Source: an uncultured Oscillospiraceae bacterium
Lineage (GTDB): Bacteria > Bacillota > Clostridia > Oscillospirales > Ruminococcaceae
DNA: 64,000 nt
Direction: 5' to 3'
NCBI GenBank assembly: GCA_910578255.1
Contig: CAJTQM010000003.1
Coordinates: 1 to 64,000 of the forward strand
The notes beneath the pieces were generated by a model, which was not told the DNA's origin, ran no database searches, and saw nothing but the letters and a program-made list of their open reading frames with translations. Each line of letters starts with the position of its first letter. Position 1 is the stretch's first letter. Below are positions 14,861 through 24,392 of this stretch, one piece after another. A program made the position numbers and the translations under genes.

Positions 14861-15840
14861 ATGGCAAAGAAACGGGCAAACGGCGAAGGCAGCATCCGCA
14901 AGCGGTCGGACGGACGCTGGAAAGGCCGCTACACCGCATGGCGAAACCCGGAGACCGGAAAGCCCATCTATCGAAATGTACTGGGCAAAACGCAATCCGA
15001 GGTGAAGGAAAAATTAGCGAAAGCAATTGAGGAAAGCAAGGGCCTTGACGTGATCCGATCGGGCTCCTACACCTTGGGTCAATGGATGGAGGGGTGGTTT
15101 GAAAACGAGGCGCAGATGAAGGTGCGGCCATCCTCCCACGCTACCTACCGAGGGTACATTGACAACCACATCAAGCCGAACGTCGGCAGCATTCCGTTGG
15201 GGAAGCTTACCACACTGGACCTGCAAGGCTTCTACAAGAAGCTGCTGGATGGAGGTCGGGTAGAGCGAGTGGAATCCGCTAAGAAGCCAAAGGGGTTAAG
15301 CGCCAAAACGGTGCGGAATATCCACCAGGCAATTTCCTCAGCACCAATCTGGCGGTATGGCAAAGGCTGATTGCCTCCAATCCCGCCGAGGGCTGCGCCT
15401 TGCCAAAGGTGAAGCACAGGGAGATGCAGACCCTTACAGCCGACCAACTGGCCGCTTTCTTCCGGGAAGCCAAAGCCAGCGGCGTGTTCGAGTTCTACTA
15501 CATCGAACTGGCCACCGGACTGCGACGGGGTGAACTGCTGGGGCTGAAGTGCGAGGACATCGACTTGGAACAAGGGGTCATTCAAGTCCGACGGCAGGTA
15601 GCAAGGGTTGCGAAAGAGGTGGTCGAAGCCCCACTGAAAACGAAGAACTCCTACCGCAGCGTCACCATTGGAGCAGAGGCGGCAGGAATCCTAAAGGGAC
15701 AAAAAGAACAAGTGGACGGAGTGTATGTGTTCCCTTCCCCCACAGGCGGGCCCATCTCGCCGGACAGTGTGCTGCACATGCTCCACCGGGTGCTGAAACG
15801 GGCGGGACTGCCAAAAGTCCGATTCCATGATCTCCGCCAC
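14861..15840 (+). pseudogene. int: Tyrosine integrase, N-terminal and central parts (frameshifted, interrupted)
   Basis: The AP2-like arm-binding N-terminus (RANGEGSIRKRSDGRWKGRY) and the SAM-like core-binding domain are in one frame to about 15351. A one-base deletion (SSALNL becomes SSAPIW) then shifts the frame, and the catalytic domain continues from NLAVWQRLIA through TGLRRGELLGLK (catalytic Arg) to FHDLRH at 15840. The next residues (THTFATL in relatives) are found only at 18143, after a 2.3-kb insertion. AAAGGGGG precedes the ATG at 14861. It is a Tn916/phage-type integrase, doubly inactivated. Confidence 0.8.
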
Positions 15841-15929
15841 CCAAATGTCAAGATCAAGACAAAGGATATTTATCATTGCTTGTTGCATATGGGCACAGTC
15901 AATCTATTAGAACGTACAATCTCATACAG

Positions 15930-15967
15930 TATCGGGCTCCGCCTGATCTATCAAGCGGAACCCGATA
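15930..15967. terminator. Hairpin downstream of the AIPR-like gene
   Basis: TATCGGGCTCCGC (15930-15942) pairs with GCGGAACCCGATA (15955-15967), one mismatch, 12-nt loop. It lies beyond the 3' end of the minus-strand gene at 16039 and has no strong T run on that side. It is a possible terminator. Confidence 0.4.
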
Positions 15968-16038
15968 TGATGTTCCATATATGTGGAAAAGATTCGTGAT
16001 AAAAATTGATGATGTTTGAAGGGCTAATTGAAAACACT

Positions 16039-17223
16039 TCATTTACGCCCAAGCTGCTTCCTTAGGCTTTGTGTCTCAACAATTCTATAGTTAGCCAGCC
16101 AGAGCTGTTTATCTTTCCCGGCAAGTTGTGGATTTGTGGACGTTTCAAAAGTATTCTGCACAATAGAAACACCCACTTCATCCCAGATTTCAAGAGGATT
16201 GAATATCCAGGATAGCGTTCCTTGCTCAAAACAGAGGAGACTGCGAAATGCGCCAAAAATGGGATAGATATAGCCACTGGAAACCGAATATTTGGTCGGG
16301 ATGGACAGGAACTCCGTCGTGGTTTCATTTTCTAAAGTCTCAATTCCGCGCACACCTCCAAAACGGGGAATCGAAACACCCATGGCCTTTTTGTAATCCT
16401 TGTATTTTTCAGGAAGTTCTCGTTCAATCGTATCGTAAAGTTCCGCCAGCAATGGAAGCTGCTTTACTAAGGCTTGATAGAGCGGCGTTTCAAATGCGTC
16501 CCTGTAGCGTTTAAACACCTGCGCCTTTCCGGAATAGCTTTGTACTGGAGCAGCACTGTCATCCGGGTACCTTTCAATGTCGAAAGTATAGATCAAGCGA
16601 AGAAGTTCAGAAACATGAATTGGTTTGTCCTCGTTGTCCTTGTATGCAATCTGATTAGCATAGGGCTGTCCAAGAATTGCTTCTTTCACGTTTTCAAATT
16701 TATCATCCAGGTTAAACAGCGCCATGTCGGAGACTTGGAGAGATGTGTTGCGGGCATCAGATAGCCGGGTAACCGTTTGGACATTCGTGATAACCTCGAC
16801 ACGGACAAACTTGCGGATATCGGCAGGGACCGCGTCTCGTTTCATCATAATAGCGGTGTAAGTGTGTCCCCCATCCAAGATACCATATAAATGACGGTCT
16901 GTTTCATCTTCCTGATCGCCTATATCGATAGTAACCTCTGATTCACTAGAATTAAAAGAGAGAGATTTGGCCGAGATAACAATACCGCGGTTGTTGATGT
17001 AAAAATCAGTTGTCGGTTCTACTACAGCGTTCAATAGACTTTTTGCCACATTTGTGGTCATCTTTGGTTTACGAGGATTGACATCCAGAGAAATACCGGC
17101 AGGGAGTTCTTTCATATCAACCAACAGGTAGTAAATCGTTTCAAAAGAACTCTCATCTTCTTTCCCTCTCCTGTAAGGGGATGCTAGGGTGCGAAGGGCT
17201 TCTACTTTGAATTTGACTGCCAT
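16039..17223 (-). CDS. AIPR-like (abortive-infection type) protein
   Basis: 394 residues. The segment YINNRGIVISAKSLSF (residues about 62-77) and LYGILDGGHTYTAIMMKR (about 97-114), followed by VRVEVITNVQTVTRLSDARN TSLQVS, match the AIPR pattern (NNGI...NGGQT...ARNTQ...V). AIPR proteins were named from abortive phage-resistance systems; a biochemical activity is not established. The ATG is at 17223 because AAGGAGG lies 9 nt upstream. It is divergent from an HTH gene 110 nt away, which suggests a regulator-controlled defence pair inserted into the integrase gene. Confidence 0.65.
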   Translation of the reverse strand: MAVKFKVEALRTLASPYRRGKEDESSFETIYYLLVDMKELPAGISLDVNPRKPKMTTNVAKSLLNAVVEPTTDFYINNRGIVISAKSLSFNSSESEVTIDIGDQEDETDRHLYGILDGGHTYTAIMMKRDAVPADIRKFVRVEVITNVQTVTRLSDARNTSLQVSDMALFNLDDKFENVKEAILGQPYANQIAYKDNEDKPIHVSELLRLIYTFDIERYPDDSAAPVQSYSGKAQVFKRYRDAFETPLYQALVKQLPLLAELYDTIERELPEKYKDYKKAMGVSIPRFGGVRGIETLENETTTEFLSIPTKYSVSSGYIYPIFGAFRSLLCFEQGTLSWIFNPLEIWDEVGVSIVQNTFETSTNPQLAGKDKQLWLANYRIVETQSLRKQLGRK

Positions 17224-17332
17224 ATTAACGGCCTCCTTATTTTTTCTCGAAAGCTGTTGCTTTGAGATTGATTGTAGTATATCATGGAGAAAAGATATTT
17301 TCAATGCACCATGGTACATAATGGAGGAAAAT

Positions 17333-17626
17333 ATGGCGGAGAGAACAACAGAGAGCGGAGTATTGATTGAAATTGGAAAACTGTTTGAATCCAAAAGGAA
17401 AGCGCTTGGTAGGCAGTACAAGAGCCGGGAGAAATTCATAGAGAAGCGGAGCATTGAACTGTTCAATTCAGAGGATTGGATTTCACTTCGATATCTTTAC
17501 AATATTGAGCACGGAAAAAATTGGATCAGTATTGAAAAACTGCTCCTTCTATCCAAAGCTTTGGAAATAGATCCTGTAGATCTATTTACTGAGATCACTG
17601 CAATTTGTCTTTCAGGTAACGCATAA
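17333..17626 (+). CDS. HTH regulator paired with the AIPR-like gene
   Basis: 97 residues with an XRE-like fold: SIELFNSEDWISLRYLYNIE (residues about 40-59) and NWISIEKLLLLSKALEIDPV (63-82). The start at 17333 follows ATGGAGG. A longer in-frame extension upstream would overlap the AIPR 5' end on the other strand and is unlikely. Probably a repressor of the divergent AIPR-like gene. GAGATGG/CATGG-rich intergenic sequence of 110 nt holds the promoters; I could not define them. Confidence 0.65.
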   Translation: MAERTTESGVLIEIGKLFESKRKALGRQYKSREKFIEKRSIELFNSEDWISLRYLYNIEHGKNWISIEKLLLLSKALEIDPVDLFTEITAICLSGNA

Positions 17627-17648
17627 GATAGAATCGCAGGCAAGCAGG

Positions 17649-17706
17649 GCATCGGAATATCGTTTTCGATATTCCGATGCAGCTTGTTGGGGTTCCCCCA
17701 AACCCC
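17649..17706. repeat. Tandem hairpins, oriT-like, in the 17627-18142 gap
   Basis: GCATCGGAATATCG and its exact complement enclose TTTT (17649-17680). A second inverted repeat GGGGTT/AACCCC follows (17689-17706). Hairpins next to GTTCCCCCAAACCCCGG-like sequence occur at origins of transfer of Firmicutes mobilizable elements, so this may be a relic oriT; this is from memory of the pattern, not proof. The remaining ~430 nt up to the integrase junction contain no supported gene. Confidence 0.35.
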
Positions 17707-18142
17707 GGACTGGCCGCAAAGCGTCCAGTCGAACGCACCTGTCGGTGTGTCTCCATGCTTCGTATGACCAGCAGGGAGAGAGTGACGCAGCAGTGCGCAA
17801 AGAGTGCGTCCATCTTCGAGATGGCGCTTGGGACGGGGACAGTTCCTGTATGAGGCTCACAGACTAACCCGCACCGGCCCCCCTGAGCAGTCTCAGGCAC
17901 AAGACCCGCCGCGAGGATCACCGTCCTTGTCCCCTGCTGGTAAAAAGCACCCAGCCAGGATGCTATGCGGTCCCGGCTGAATGCTATCCACTGTCTTTGC
18001 CCTTTACGTTACACCTCGCTTTTTGGCCTCCCTCGTTGTGTCTATTTTTTGCAGGGAATTGGGTGGAAAAAGAACTGGGACAAACCAGTCAACTCCTTGC
18101 ATTGCAAGGGTTTTCCGATTTGTCCCTATTATGTCATAGGGG

Positions 18143-18313
18143 CACACCTTTGCGACACTGGCTCTGCAAAACGGTGTGGACATCAAAACAGTATCCGGAA
18201 TGCTGGGGCATTATAGCGCAGAGTTTACGCTGGACACCTATGCCCACGTGACCACAACCGCGCAGCGAAAAGCAGCGGATACGATGGGGAAGATGCTATC
18301 CGGAACTCTCTAA
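18143..18313 (+). pseudogene. int: Tyrosine integrase, C-terminal part
   Basis: The 57-codon reading HTFATLALQNGVDIKTVSGM, then LGHYSAEFTLDTYAHV, completes the catalytic domain of the integrase that stops at 15840: it provides the HxxR-following helix, the LGH motif and the nucleophilic Tyr of DTYAHV. It ends MLSGTL at TAA, 93 nt before the terminator at 18406 and 133 nt before the initiator tRNA gene, the usual place for an integrase next to its attachment site. Confidence 0.8.
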
Positions 18314-18405
18314 ACCTCTCCGGATATTTCCGCGTCTGGGTCAGGATTTGGGTCAAAGCAAAATCCGCAGACGGAGGGCGTAGAAAAAAGCCGGAGAAAA
18401 ATAGA

Positions 18406-18443
18406 GAAAACCCGCTGAAATCAGGCGATTTCAGCGGGTTTTC
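18406..18443. terminator. Strong bidirectional terminator
   Basis: GAAAACCCGCTGAAATC and its exact reverse complement enclose a 4-nt loop (17-bp stem). It lies between the integrase end (plus) and the 3' end of the tRNA gene (minus), and would stop both. Confidence 0.85.
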
Positions 18444-18445
18444 GG

Positions 18446-18522
<77 letters not shown>

Positions 18523-18670
18523 ATACTTGTGCAGGATAACCTGCTTTTTTACTATACTACAGTTTTTCCGGTTTGTCAAGGATTATTCCTGCTTTTTCCC
18601 TTTGATGGCAACCCCGGCGGGACAGACCCCCTCCAAAACCTCATCCGACGGCCCTGGCAAGGCCGCTTTT

Positions 18671-18907
18671 TTAAGGCCGGTCCTGCCCGCCCTTGCTCCA
18701 TAAATTCCGCAGCCGCCAGGCCGCTTCCTGCCTGCGCCGCCGGGTTTCTTCCCCGTCGATTTGCCATCCGTCGCCGCTTTGAATAAGACAGTCCCCTTCC
18801 GTCGCTTTTGGGGGAAGCAGCGACAGATCCAAGTGGACAAAAGACTGATCCGGCCCTTCTAAAACCGCCTGCCCTTCTTCTATCCGGTCGATGCACCAAT
18901 ACTCCAT
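18671..18907 (-). CDS. DUF3006 domain protein
   Basis: 78 residues: MEYWCIDRIEEGQAVLEGPD and a beta-rich core with LPPKATEGDCLIQSGDGW, then a basic tail with RRRRQEAAWRLRNLW. This is the small DUF3006 family, often encoded beside ComEC-like metallo-beta-lactamases. Its ATG overlaps the stop of the upstream MBL gene (TGATG), so they are coupled. Function unknown. Confidence 0.8.
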   Translation of the reverse strand: MEYWCIDRIEEGQAVLEGPDQSFVHLDLSLLPPKATEGDCLIQSGDGWQIDGEETRRRRQEAAWRLRNLWSKGGQDRP

Positions 18908-19896
18908 CAGCCCGCCTCCCGCTCGGTTTGTACCGTAATCTCTTTTCCGTCGGTGGCAAACACCACCGACCCTGCCAAATCCGTGCGGTACACCGAAATA
19001 TTTCGCTGTGAAAAGCTGGCCAGGATCTCTTTATGTGGATGGCCGTAGTCGTTGCCCGCCCCGCAGGAGATGGCCGCGATTTTCGGGGACACAGCATCCA
19101 AAAACGCTTCGCCAGAGGAGGTGCTGCTGCCGTGATGTCCCGCCTTTAACACATCCGCCCGAAGATTTGCCCCGGCGTCGAGCAGATCTTTTTCCACTTC
19201 TTTTTCCGCGTCGCCGGTGAACAAAAAGGAGGTTTCTCCACAATCCAGCCGGCAGACCACCGAATAATCGTTTAAATCCTGATAGTCGCCCGCCGGGGAA
19301 AGCACCGTCAGCAAAACCCCCGCGCCCAGATCATAGGAAAGGCCCGGTTTGGCGGCGGTGGCCGGGATCTCCTGCTTTTCCACCGCCTCTAAAAGCCGCC
19401 GGAATACCGACGTTGTAGGGACCATATCGTCGGCGATCTGCGGCATTAAAATCTCCCCGGTGGGAAGCTGCTCCAGCACCTGTGCCAAGCCGCCGATATG
19501 GTCTGCGTGAGGGTGGGTGGCAATGACCAAATCCAGTTTTTCTACCCCGGCGGACCGCAGGTAATCGCAGACCGTCTGCCCCTGGTCCCGCTCGCCGGCG
19601 TCGATCAAAACCGCCTTTTCCCCTGTTTGAATCAGGACCCCGTCGCCCTGGCCCACGTCGATTATATGAACCGCCGCCACCTGCTCTCCTTCCAACCCCA
19701 GCGCCGGACGGTAAGGCTCCTCCATGCCCAGAAGGTCGCTCCAGCCGGGCATATCAAAGGGCAGCCATCCCATTTCGCTCATGGTCATCAGGGTAAAAAA
19801 CACCATGACCAGCGCCGCCACCGTCAAAAACAGCCAGGTGGGCATCCGGTCGATCAGCTGCTGCACAGCCCGAACACCGCTTTTTCTTCTGCTCAT
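18907..19896 (-). CDS. ComEC-type MBL-fold hydrolase, membrane-anchored
   Basis: 329 residues. One membrane segment (residues about 18-40, WLFLTVAALVMVFFTLMTMS) anchors an extracellular metallo-beta-lactamase domain that starts AAVHIIDVGQGDGVLIQTG and carries the metal site THPHADHIGG (H-x-H-x-D-H), FTGDAEKE and AGHHGS. This is the family of soluble ComEC C-terminal-like hydrolases, probably acting on DNA or phospho-compounds outside the cell. It overlaps YgiQ upstream (ATGA) and DUF3006 downstream. The full ComEC at 40234 lacks these metal ligands, so this protein might provide the activity (inference). Confidence 0.85.
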   Translation of the reverse strand: MSRRKSGVRAVQQLIDRMPTWLFLTVAALVMVFFTLMTMSEMGWLPFDMPGWSDLLGMEEPYRPALGLEGEQVAAVHIIDVGQGDGVLIQTGEKAVLIDAGERDQGQTVCDYLRSAGVEKLDLVIATHPHADHIGGLAQVLEQLPTGEILMPQIADDMVPTTSVFRRLLEAVEKQEIPATAAKPGLSYDLGAGVLLTVLSPAGDYQDLNDYSVVCRLDCGETSFLFTGDAEKEVEKDLLDAGANLRADVLKAGHHGSSTSSGEAFLDAVSPKIAAISCGAGNDYGHPHKEILASFSQRNISVYRTDLAGSVVFATDGKEITVQTEREAG

Positions 19897-21803
19897 CCTC
19901 TTTGTTTCCCCTTTCTGCCCGCCGGGCTTTTTTCGGGCCCTTTGCCCGGTCTCTGCCCGGCCGCTGGATGGGCGGACTGCCGCCCCTTTTTCTTTTGCGC
20001 CGCACGCCGGATCCCCGCCGCCGGTATCAGGCAGTCCGGCCCCGATCCGATCAAATCCGGCCGGCCCGCCGCCATCAGCGCCTCGACCACCTGCTCGCGC
20101 AGTTCCGGCCGGTAGTACTGCAAAAGCGCCCGCTGCATCGCCTTTTCCTTAGGTGTTTTGGGCACAAAGACCGGCTTGCCGTCAAACGGGTCAAGGCCGG
20201 TGTAAAACATGCAGGTGGACACGGTTCCCGGCGTCGGGTAAAAATCCTGTACCTGCTCCGGCCGGATCCGGTTTCTTTTCATGTACAGCGCCAGTTCCAC
20301 CGCGTCCTTTAAGGTGGAGCCGGGATGGGAGGACATCAGGTAAGGGACCAGATACTGCTCTTTGCCCGCCTTTTCGGTCAGCTGATAAAACTTTTTCACA
20401 AACCGGTTGTAGGTCTCGATGTGGGGCTTTCCCATCCGGTCCAGCACCGCGGCGGAACAGTGCTCCGGCGCCACCCGCAGCTGACCGCTGATGTGATGCT
20501 CCACCAACTCCCGAAAGAAGGATTCGTCCCGATCCTCCAGCAGATAGTCAAACCGAATGCCGGAACGGATAAACACCCGCTTGACCCCGGGTAGCGCCCG
20601 CAGCTTTCGCAAAAGCGCCAGATATTCCCGGTGGTCCGCCTTGAGATTTTTGCAGGGGGAGGGGGCCAGGCACCGGCGGCCCCGGCACACCCCGTGCTCT
20701 AGCTGCCGCTCACAGGAAGGGCGGCGGAAATTGGCAGTGGGGCCGCCCACGTCGTGGATATACCCTTTAAACCGGGGGCTCTTGAGCATCTGCCGCGCCT
20801 CGGCCAGTACCGATTCCTCGCTGCGGCAGGTCACCTGCCGGCCCTGGTGGGTGGCGATGGAGCAAAAGCTACACGCCCCAAAGCAGCCCCGGTTGTGCAT
20901 GATGGAAAATTCCACCTCGCCGATGGCGGGAACGCCGCCTTTTTGCTCATAAGAAGAATGGTAGTACCGCTCAAAAGGCAATGACCAGACCCAGTCCAAC
21001 TCCTTTTGGGTCAGGGGCGGCATAGGCGGATTCTGCACCAGAAACCGCTCGCCGTGCTTTTGAATCACCGTCTTGCCGTACACCGCGTCGTGCTCTTCAT
21101 ACTGGATTTTAAACGCCCGGGCGTAGGCGGCTTTATCCTCCGCCACCTTTTGAAAGGACGCGCAAGACACCGCCCCCGGGATCTGCGGCGCCCCGTCCGC
21201 CAGATAGCAGGTTCCCCGGATGTCGGTCAGAGCCTGTACCGGCTCCCCCGCCGCCAGCCGCCGGACGATCTGGATGGTTTGGTTTTCCCCCATGCCGTAG
21301 ACCAGAAGGTCCGCGCCCGCGTCCGCCAAAACCGAGGGACGTACCCGGTCATCCCAGTAATCGTAATGGGCAAAGCGCCGCAGCGACGCCTCCAGCCCGC
21401 CGATAATTACCGGGATATCCGGACAAAGCTTTTTGAGCGCCCGGCTGTATACGATGGTGGGCCGGTCCGGCCGGTATCCCGCCTTGCCGCCGGGACTGTA
21501 GGCGTCCTCGCTGCGCAGGCGTTTGGCCGCGGTGTAGTGGGCGACCATCGAGTCGATGTTTCCGCCGGATACCAAAAAACCCAGCCTAGGCCTGCCCAGC
21601 GCCAGAAAGTTCTGCTCCCGCCGCCAGTCCGGCTGGGCCAGCACCCCCACCCGAAAGCCCTGGGACTCGACGACCCGGGCGATAATCGCCGCGCCAAAAC
21701 TGGGATGGTCCACATAAGCGTCCGCCGAAACCAGCACAAAATCCAGCTGGTCCCAGCCAAGCCTTTCCATATCCTTTTTGCACACGGGCAAAAATCCGCT
21801 CAT
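19893..21803 (-). CDS. YgiQ-family radical SAM protein
   Basis: 636 residues. The N-terminal region (LVSADAYVDHPSFGAAIIAR) and the radical SAM cluster motif NRGCFGACSFCSIATHQGR (Cys 307, 311, 314) fit the UPF0313/YgiQ family, which has no firmly established reaction. An additional Cys-rich stretch (CERQLEHGVCRGRRCLAPSP, about 374-393) is typical. A charged Lys/Arg-rich tail of ~30 residues is family-variable. AAAGGGAAAAG precedes the ATG. Its stop overlaps the MBL gene start. Confidence 0.9.
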   Translation of the reverse strand: MSGFLPVCKKDMERLGWDQLDFVLVSADAYVDHPSFGAAIIARVVESQGFRVGVLAQPDWRREQNFLALGRPRLGFLVSGGNIDSMVAHYTAAKRLRSEDAYSPGGKAGYRPDRPTIVYSRALKKLCPDIPVIIGGLEASLRRFAHYDYWDDRVRPSVLADAGADLLVYGMGENQTIQIVRRLAAGEPVQALTDIRGTCYLADGAPQIPGAVSCASFQKVAEDKAAYARAFKIQYEEHDAVYGKTVIQKHGERFLVQNPPMPPLTQKELDWVWSLPFERYYHSSYEQKGGVPAIGEVEFSIMHNRGCFGACSFCSIATHQGRQVTCRSEESVLAEARQMLKSPRFKGYIHDVGGPTANFRRPSCERQLEHGVCRGRRCLAPSPCKNLKADHREYLALLRKLRALPGVKRVFIRSGIRFDYLLEDRDESFFRELVEHHISGQLRVAPEHCSAAVLDRMGKPHIETYNRFVKKFYQLTEKAGKEQYLVPYLMSSHPGSTLKDAVELALYMKRNRIRPEQVQDFYPTPGTVSTCMFYTGLDPFDGKPVFVPKTPKEKAMQRALLQYYRPELREQVVEALMAAGRPDLIGSGPDCLIPAAGIRRAAQKKKGRQSAHPAAGQRPGKGPEKSPAGRKGKQRG

Positions 21804-21884
21804 TCTTTTCCCTTTCCGCCAAACGCTTTTTCCAGGACAATCCGCCGTCGAAACCTCGATTTTTTTGAAAAGATGTCCTTGCTA

Positions 21885-24392
21885 CTACTGCCCCGCCGGC
21901 GGATTTTCGTCCGTCTGCATTTTCATCTCGATCCACTGCTGGCGGCTGATGAGTACCTGCCGGGGCTTGCTTCCCTCAAAGGGGCCTACAATCCCCCGCG
22001 ATTCCATTTCGTCGATGATCCGCGCCGCCCGGGCGTAGCCCAGCTTTAGCTTGCGTTGTAATAGCGAGGTAGACGCCTGTCCCGTCTCCACCACGCACTC
22101 GATGGCCGCCGGCAGCATCTCGTCCTCTGCATCGAACCCGCCTCCGCCGGATTTTTCGGAGCCGGATTTGCCTGCTGCCTCCGCCTGCCGCTCGATCTCC
22201 TCCAAAATCTGATCGTCGTAATCGGCGGTCTGGGAGCCTTTGATAAAGGACACCACCTTTTCCACCTCTTTATCGCTGACAAAGCAGCCCTGAATGCGGA
22301 CCGGCTTTGCCGCGCCCACCGGGAAGAACAGCATGTCCCCCTTGCCCAAAAGCTTTTCCGCCCCGCCCGAATCCAAAATGGTCCGGGAATCCACCTGGGA
22401 GGATACGGCAAAAGCGATTCGGCTGGGGATGTTGGCCTTGATGACGCCGGTGATCACATCCACCGACGGCCGCTGCGTGGCAATGACCAGATGCATCCCC
22501 GCCGCCCGGGCCATCTGAGCCAGCCGGCAGATGGCGTCTTCCACCTCGTTTTGGGCGGCGATCATCAAATCCGCCAACTCGTCGATGATAATGACGATCT
22601 GGGGCATCTTGGCCAGATTCCGCTCCGGCTGCTCCTCGGCCAGCCGGTTATAGCCGATAATATCCCGGACGCTGTTGTCCGCGAACAGCTTATAGCGGCC
22701 CAGCATTTCGCTGACCGCCCAGTTTAACGCGCCCGCCGCCTTGCGCGGGTCGGTGACCACCGGTACCAGCAGGTGGGGGATGCCGTTGTAAACCCCCAGT
22801 TCCACCACCTTCGGGTCCACCATCAAAAGGCGCACCTCCTCCGGGGACGCTTTATACAAAATGCTCATAATAATCGAGTTAATGCAGACCGATTTTCCGG
22901 ACCCGGTGGCGCCGGCGATCAGCATATGGGGCATTTTGGCAATGTCCGCCACGCAGACGCTGCCACCGATATCCTTGCCCAGGCACATGGTCACCCGGCT
23001 TTTGGCCTCCCGAAACGGCGCGGAATCCACAATATCCCGGATCGGCACCACGCTGGTCTGCCGGTTGGGCACCTCGATGCCCACCGCCGCCTTGTTGGGA
23101 ATCGGCGCTTCAATCCGCACCCCGCTGGTGGCCAGATTTAAGGCGATGTCGTCGGCCAGATTGGTGATTTTACTGATTTTCACCCCCGCCGACGGCTGCA
23201 ATTCGTATCGGGTTACCGATGGACCCCGGGCGATGTCGATAATCCGGGTCTGTACCCCGAAACTGGCCAGCGCGTCGACCAGAAGCTGGGCGTTGGCCTT
23301 CAGTTCCTCGCTTAGATCCTGGCTGTCCGGCTTTTCACCCTCCTGCAAAAGGTATACCGGCGGAAATATGTAACTTTCGGTGGCCTGCAGCTTTCCGGCG
23401 GCGTCCAATTCCCCGGCCATCTGCTCTTCCGGGCTGGACGGTTCGTCCTGCGGCGGCTCGTCCTGGACCGGCAAAGTCTCGGACGGCTCCTCCTTCTTTT
23501 CTTCGGCTCGGGCGCTTTGGGTGATTTTCCCCACCAGATCGTCCAGCAAAGGCTGCTCTTTGGACTTCTCCTTTTTCTGCTCCTGCGGCGCCGGCGGCTT
23601 TTCCTCCTGGCCGGCCGCCGCCCGGATCAGCTTTTCCTTGGCCTTTTTCACCGTTTCCTTTTCCTCGGGCGACTGCTCTCGCACCTGTACTGGATGATCC
23701 GGCAGCGGCGCGTCGTCCAGGGGAATGTCGATATTAAACTGGGGCCGGCGGCGTTCTTCCACCCGCTCCACATAGGTTTCCCCGATTTTTTTCACCGGCT
23801 TGTAGGCCGAGCGGATCAGATCCAGCAGCGTCGCGCCGGTAATGAGCATCAAAAAGGTGAAGATCAAAAGCAGAACGGTCACCGCCGCCGCGGTCTTTCC
23901 AAAGGACAAAAGCGGAAGGCCGAAAAGCCCCGCCGCAAGGCCGCCGCCTTTGAGTTTCGTGCCGCTTTCGTATAAATAGGCGGCCTTTTCCACAAAATTT
24001 TCCCCTTCAACCGGGTTTTTGGAAAAAATCTGGGCCGCGCCACAGATAAGCGCCACCAGCACCAGCGTCTGCCACACCTTGTGCCCCAGCGCGCCGATGG
24101 GCTTGTCCATCGCGGCCATCACCGCAATGTAAATAAGCGCCGGCGCAATCAGATACGCGCACCAGCCGAATAGGCCAAAGCAAAAGGTGTGCAGCCAGTT
24201 CCAAAAGCCCTGGCCCGATATCAGCGATACGGCCAGAAAAAAAAGCCCCGCCGCAAACAGAATCACCGCCCAAAGCTGCCGGCGGGACCGGGCCTGTTCC
24301 TCGGCCAGGCGTTTTTCCTGCGCCGTCTGCCGCCCGGTTTTCTTTTTTGCGGCGGGCTTTTTTTTCGCCGCCGGATTCTTCTGCGCTGCCAA
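21885..24392 (-). CDS. ftsK: DNA translocase FtsK/SpoIIIE
   Basis: 835 residues. A Lys/Ala-rich N-terminus is followed by four membrane segments (about 42-58, 71-95, 108-122, 168-190), a charged Pro/Glu/Lys linker (210-335), and a RecA-like motor with Walker A GATGSGKS (494-501) and Walker B IIIDE (601-605). The C-terminal gamma winged helix (STSLLQRKLKLGYARAARII, about 770-789) reads KOPS/SRS-like sites. It pumps DNA through the division or sporulation septum. TTG is the start, as AAAGGGAGG lies 11 nt before it. The neighbourhood with ylzJ and tepA matches the spoIIIE region of Bacillus. Confidence 0.95.
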   Translation of the reverse strand: MAAQKNPAAKKKPAAKKKTGRQTAQEKRLAEEQARSRRQLWAVILFAAGLFFLAVSLISGQGFWNWLHTFCFGLFGWCAYLIAPALIYIAVMAAMDKPIGALGHKVWQTLVLVALICGAAQIFSKNPVEGENFVEKAAYLYESGTKLKGGGLAAGLFGLPLLSFGKTAAAVTVLLLIFTFLMLITGATLLDLIRSAYKPVKKIGETYVERVEERRRPQFNIDIPLDDAPLPDHPVQVREQSPEEKETVKKAKEKLIRAAAGQEEKPPAPQEQKKEKSKEQPLLDDLVGKITQSARAEEKKEEPSETLPVQDEPPQDEPSSPEEQMAGELDAAGKLQATESYIFPPVYLLQEGEKPDSQDLSEELKANAQLLVDALASFGVQTRIIDIARGPSVTRYELQPSAGVKISKITNLADDIALNLATSGVRIEAPIPNKAAVGIEVPNRQTSVVPIRDIVDSAPFREAKSRVTMCLGKDIGGSVCVADIAKMPHMLIAGATGSGKSVCINSIIMSILYKASPEEVRLLMVDPKVVELGVYNGIPHLLVPVVTDPRKAAGALNWAVSEMLGRYKLFADNSVRDIIGYNRLAEEQPERNLAKMPQIVIIIDELADLMIAAQNEVEDAICRLAQMARAAGMHLVIATQRPSVDVITGVIKANIPSRIAFAVSSQVDSRTILDSGGAEKLLGKGDMLFFPVGAAKPVRIQGCFVSDKEVEKVVSFIKGSQTADYDDQILEEIERQAEAAGKSGSEKSGGGGFDAEDEMLPAAIECVVETGQASTSLLQRKLKLGYARAARIIDEMESRGIVGPFEGSKPRQVLISRQQWIEMKMQTDENPPAGQ

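Larger units (their letters stand above)
15841..18145. mobile_element. 2.3-kb insertion splitting the integrase gene
   Basis: The integrase reading stops after CAC at 15838-15840 and resumes at CAC-ACC at 18143-18148, so the trinucleotide CAC is present on both sides and could be a target duplication. The insert carries an AIPR-like gene, a divergent HTH gene and hairpins. No transposase and no clear terminal inverted repeats are visible, so the mechanism is unknown. Confidence 0.55.

Noticed and set aside
17997..18251. A plus-strand ORF across the right junction of the integrase insertion.
   Set aside because: It is out of frame with the integrase fragment, lacks a ribosome-binding site and matches no protein pattern.
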